From positions 2,604,001 through 2,668,000 of the forward strand of contig NBAZ01000001.1 of NCBI GenBank assembly GCA_002794735.1: a stretch of DNA of 64,000 bases, given 5' to 3'. The stretch is from Pyrrhoderma lamaoense (taxonomy: Eukaryota; Basidiomycota; Agaricomycetes; Hymenochaetales; Hymenochaetaceae). A program made the position numbers and the translations under genes. Numbering within the stretch: position 1 is the stretch's first letter; each line of letters begins with the position of its first letter. Shown here piece by piece: positions 60,611 to 64,000 of the stretch. Under the pieces are notes generated by a model. It did not search any database. It had not been told where the DNA came from and saw only the letters and a list, made by a program, of their open reading frames with translations.

Positions 60611-63600
60611 TTAATCTCGTATTCTCCCCGTAGAAACTGTATACAAACGGGCTGCTATATTCATCGCTTGTAATTCCTGCAGAAAAAATATCAATTTTGA
60701 ATTCAACATTTGACTACTTCATACTGACCTGGAATAAGAGTTTCGCAGCATATGGAATATATAACTGTGATACTGCCGTCTTGTTCTTGCATGCACGGCA
60801 TTCGAATGTTTGCTTTTTCTGTAAAAAAACGTTTTCATCAGCCCATAGCCAGAAAAGAGGTCAAATAGATACCAACCAAATTGGCAATCGCTGTCAAACC
60901 GCACCTAAGGACCACAGACGATCAGTTAACTGCTCCCGCTCAATATATAATTACTCACAGGTCGCAAACATGTAATCGATACGCATCGCTTGCATCGAAA
61001 AGACGTTCTTTCAAGAAAGCTGCTATACCATGGGAGATCATACAATCACGCTGAACGAAGTTTATGAATTGAATGAGCAAGGATAAATCAAATTGTTTGA
61101 CAAACCTCCATTTCTCCGAACCGCAAACCACCATCACGAGAACGACCTTCTACGGGCTGGCGTGTAAGAATCTGTACCGGACCTCGGGCCCGAGAGTGGA
61201 TCTTGTCATCTACCATGTGCTTGAGACGTTGATAGTACGTCGGGCCAAGGTAGACTTGTGCTTGCAACTTCCGCCCAGTATGACCATGGTACATGACCTC
61301 AAGACCACGGGACTGATAGCCTCTTTCACGAAGCAGTTTCGATACTGAGTCAACGGTGAGATCAGTAAATGGTGTTGCATCACCCTCGTTGCCAACAATT
61401 GTTGCTAGTTTGGAAAGTAGACATTCGACCAGATGCCCAATTGTCATACGCGACGGAATAGCGTGAGGATTGATGATAATATCTGGTGTAATACCCTCCG
61501 CCGTGAAAGGCATATCCTCTTGGCGATACGTTATTCCGATTGTACCTTTCTGTCCATGCCGAGAAGCAAACTTATCGCCGATTTGGGGGATACGGGTAGA
61601 CCGGACTCGAATCTTGACGAATTTCAGACCCTCTGCGTTCGTAGTGACTACGACTTGGTCAATAATACCTTGCTCCGTGCTCTTCAAGGGTGTTGAAATA
61701 TCCCGTCTCGTATGACCCCTTGCTCTCTGACCAAGTTCCTCACTATCGGGGGGGATAGGCGCTGTCTTCCCAATAATGATGTCCTCACCCCGGACATTCG
61801 TACCCGGTGCGATGAGACCGTCTTCTTCAAGTTTCTCGTACGTCCCATGTTTCATGCGCAAAGTAGTATCTCGAGTAGGTTTTTCGAACTCATCAACCAA
61901 TATCGCTCCACTCCTCTTTTCTTGGTCCATGTATGTTCGATAGTACAAACTACGGAATAGGCCACGATCAATAGAGCTCTGATTCATGATAACTGAATCT
62001 TCCTGGTTATAACCGCTATAACATAAGATAGCTACGATGGCATTTTGACCAGCGGGTAGTTCTCTGAATTTGAGGTATTCCATCGATCTTGTAGTGGCTA
62101 GAGGCTTCTGAGGGTAATAAAGAATATTTGCCATTGTATCCTGACGCATCAAGAAGTTGGTAAGGAAGATACCCATTGCTTGTTTACCCATAGCAGACTG
62201 GTATGTGTTACGTGGAGACTGTTTATGTTTAGTATTAGAGACAATCTACGGGGAAGAAAAGATCCATTAAATAATACTAACCTGATTATGATCAGGGAAG
62301 GGGATGATACTTGCACAGATACCTAGAATCATACTTGGGTGAATTTCGCAATGCGTCCAAGTATGGGCCATCGGTATCGCTTTCAATCGAGCAGCAGGAT
62401 CAAAGTCACTATCTGCACGAGGATCAAGCCCTTGTTTCATAAGCCTTGATTCAACGAGATCGTCTGGTGTCATGCATATCATGACGGTCTCCTCTTCTTC
62501 GGCGTCAAGATATTCAATGACTCCATCCTTAACGAGAGAGCTAAAGGTATACGGTTTCCGTTTCTTCTTGATTCGTATACCCTTTTCATCATACAGAGGG
62601 TTTCCACTAGCATCCTCCTCTGTATCCGTTTCACCTGCTGAGTCAATCTTTTTATCTTCTTCCTCTTCTTCCAAGCCCTCCTGTTTCTCTGGCTTCTTAT
62701 ACCATGGTCGATCCTCTAATCTGTATTTCTGAGTGATATATCTAATATGTTGTCTCTTCAGCTTGAGTCTATGATCCTCGACAATGAACAAGGACGACAG
62801 ACACGACCCGCATCAGTGTAGATCCGTAACTCTTTTTCTCTGATATCTCTGACAACAGACACCTCAGGGCTGATATCATCTCTCCGCCTTAAAGTCCGGA
62901 TAGTCCGAACTAAATTAAACGGATCACGGTGGACACCCAACCAGACACCATTAACAAAGACCTTTGTTAGGTTAGTTGACTGAGCGTTTTCCTCTAGACC
63001 TTCCAGACCCCATTCCTCTAAGAATTCGATAACAGGAGCAGACAGTGAACCAACAGAGATGATTGACATCAAAGCCAGATTTTTGACCAAACCACAAGCC
63101 TGACCTTCAGGAGTCTCCGCAGGACAGACCATCCCCCAATGAGTATTGTGTAATTGACGGGGTTTCGCTATCTTACCCTCCCTGCCCAGGGGGTATTACA
63201 ACGACGAAGATGAGATAGGGTAGATGCATATGTGTATCGATTCAGCACTTGCGATACACCAGCCTTTGTGGACATTGCTTTCTTTTGGTCACCCCAGTTA
63301 CCAGTTGCGAGAGAGTACTTCAATCCATTTGTTATAGTTTGGGTCTTTACAGCGACATTCACATTGAATTCCTTGTGGGTTTCAACACACTAAAACAATT
63401 CTGAGTTAAGAGCCTCAAAGTCGTGAATTATATATTTACGGACCTTCTGTAGGTAGCGGTACACATCTTTTGCTAATTTACGGAAAAGCATCCTGAATAG
63501 GCCTGCTAGCAGTGGCCCAGCCAAATCTAAGCGCTTTTTCCCAAAATGATCACGATCGTCAAGTTCGCGTCGTTCTAGTGCTGCTAGTAACAGACGATGT

Positions 63601-64000
63601 ATCATGTAACCGAAGAAATAAGCTTTCTTTGATTCGGAACCTTCAGACATTGAAACATGAGGGAGCATCTCTTTTTGCAAAATCTCCTGGGCATAACGAA
63701 GACGCCTCTCACGGTTAAGACCTGTTGCAGTTCCACGATTACCAATAAAGTCTAAGGCAACCTACAGGGGAAGTCAGATCAGAACGAAAATATCATGGAG
63801 TAAATCCCATTACCTCTCGCTCCTGAATTACGAAGCCGTCGTCTATGCAGGGTTTCAACATCTCCAACATTTGCGAATCGCCCATGTCAAAGCAAATATG
63901 CTCCAAGATATCACGATCAGATATAACGCCCAAAGCTCTGAAGACTACCCAAATAGGGATGTCGACTTTTATATAGGGTATCGTTGCTTTCATGACATTC
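60611..64000 (-). CDS. RPB2: RNA polymerase II second-largest subunit RPB2 (C-terminal part)
   Basis: The gene runs off the right edge. Exons inside: 63814-64000, 63444-63761, 62282-63389, 61106-62218, 60959-61050, 60877-60904, 60729-60818, 60611-60676. Hallmarks in order: [60 protein letters not shown] preceded by [18 protein letters not shown] (hybrid-binding and clamp regions); [17 protein letters not shown]; and the C-terminal zinc site HVCDLCGL with CRACKN. The stop is TAA 60611-60613. Single missing bases occur near 62790 and 63185, both at C runs. The last four exons are tiny (28-92 nt). RPB2 forms one wall of the Pol II active centre. It is also a standard fungal barcode, so these bases could identify the species. 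Confidence 0.97.

Noticed and set aside
1..64000. CRISPR arrays, bacterial operons or phage islands
   Set aside because: Spliced genes throughout and no regularly spaced repeats; the DNA is fungal.

Overview
This window is nuclear DNA from a fungus, most likely a basidiomycete and possibly a Tremellomycete (inference). Genes are dense on both strands and are split by many short GT-AG introns, mostly 45-110 nt, with CTAAC/CTGAC-like branch sites. The identifiable products are eukaryotic housekeeping proteins: RPB2, RPB6, TFIIIB B'', SLA2/END4, DMC1, SURF1, CFD1, CWC25, and a PTM1/GOST-type membrane protein. A FAR1/WRKY-GCM1-like zinc-finger protein of a kind common in basidiomycetes also points that way.

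Layout. 0-5.5 kb (+): the 3' end of a GPI-anchored PLC-like phosphodiesterase, a FAR1-like DNA-binding protein and a lipase. 5.9-20.1 kb (-): two RRM proteins separated by about 7.1 kb of gene-free DNA rich in simple repeats. 21.6-24.1 kb (+): CFD1 and RPB6. 24.6-25.7 kb (-): secreted RNase T2. 26.2-29.6 kb (+): a coiled-coil protein with C-terminal membrane segments. 29.8-31.3 kb (-): an unrecognised protein. 31.8-33.9 kb (+): BDP1. 34-35.9 kb: intergenic DNA with a MITE-like element (14-bp inverted termini, 5-bp target duplication). 35.9-39.5 kb (+): an aldo/keto reductase and DMC1 (16 exons, three GC-AG introns). 40.4-45.4 kb: SURF1 (-) and SLA2 (+), head to head. 46-49.4 kb (-): a long Ser-rich protein. 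50.8-54.5 kb: a tandem EthD-like protein (+), a voltage-sensor-like membrane protein (-) and CWC25 (+). 54.8-55.3 kb (-): a small four-exon gene. 55.3-58.4 kb: no gene seen. 58.4-60.4 kb (+): a PTM1/GOST protein. 60.6-64 kb (-): the C-terminal part of RPB2, running off the right edge.

One property affects the whole annotation. In at least 25 places a clearly conserved reading frame resumes one base early, usually at a short C or G run (sometimes A or T), and this happens even in RPB2, CFD1, BDP1 and SLA2. If one missing base is assumed at each site, exon lengths close to whole codons in almost every gene. I read this as homopolymer undercalling in the assembly, not as pseudogenes. Gene spans below are those of the intact genes inferred across these breaks.

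The genes do not form a pathway. Shared themes are transcription (RPB2, RPB6, BDP1, zinc-finger protein), RNA handling (two RRM proteins, CWC25, RNase T2) and membrane traffic or endocytosis (SLA2, PTM1-like).
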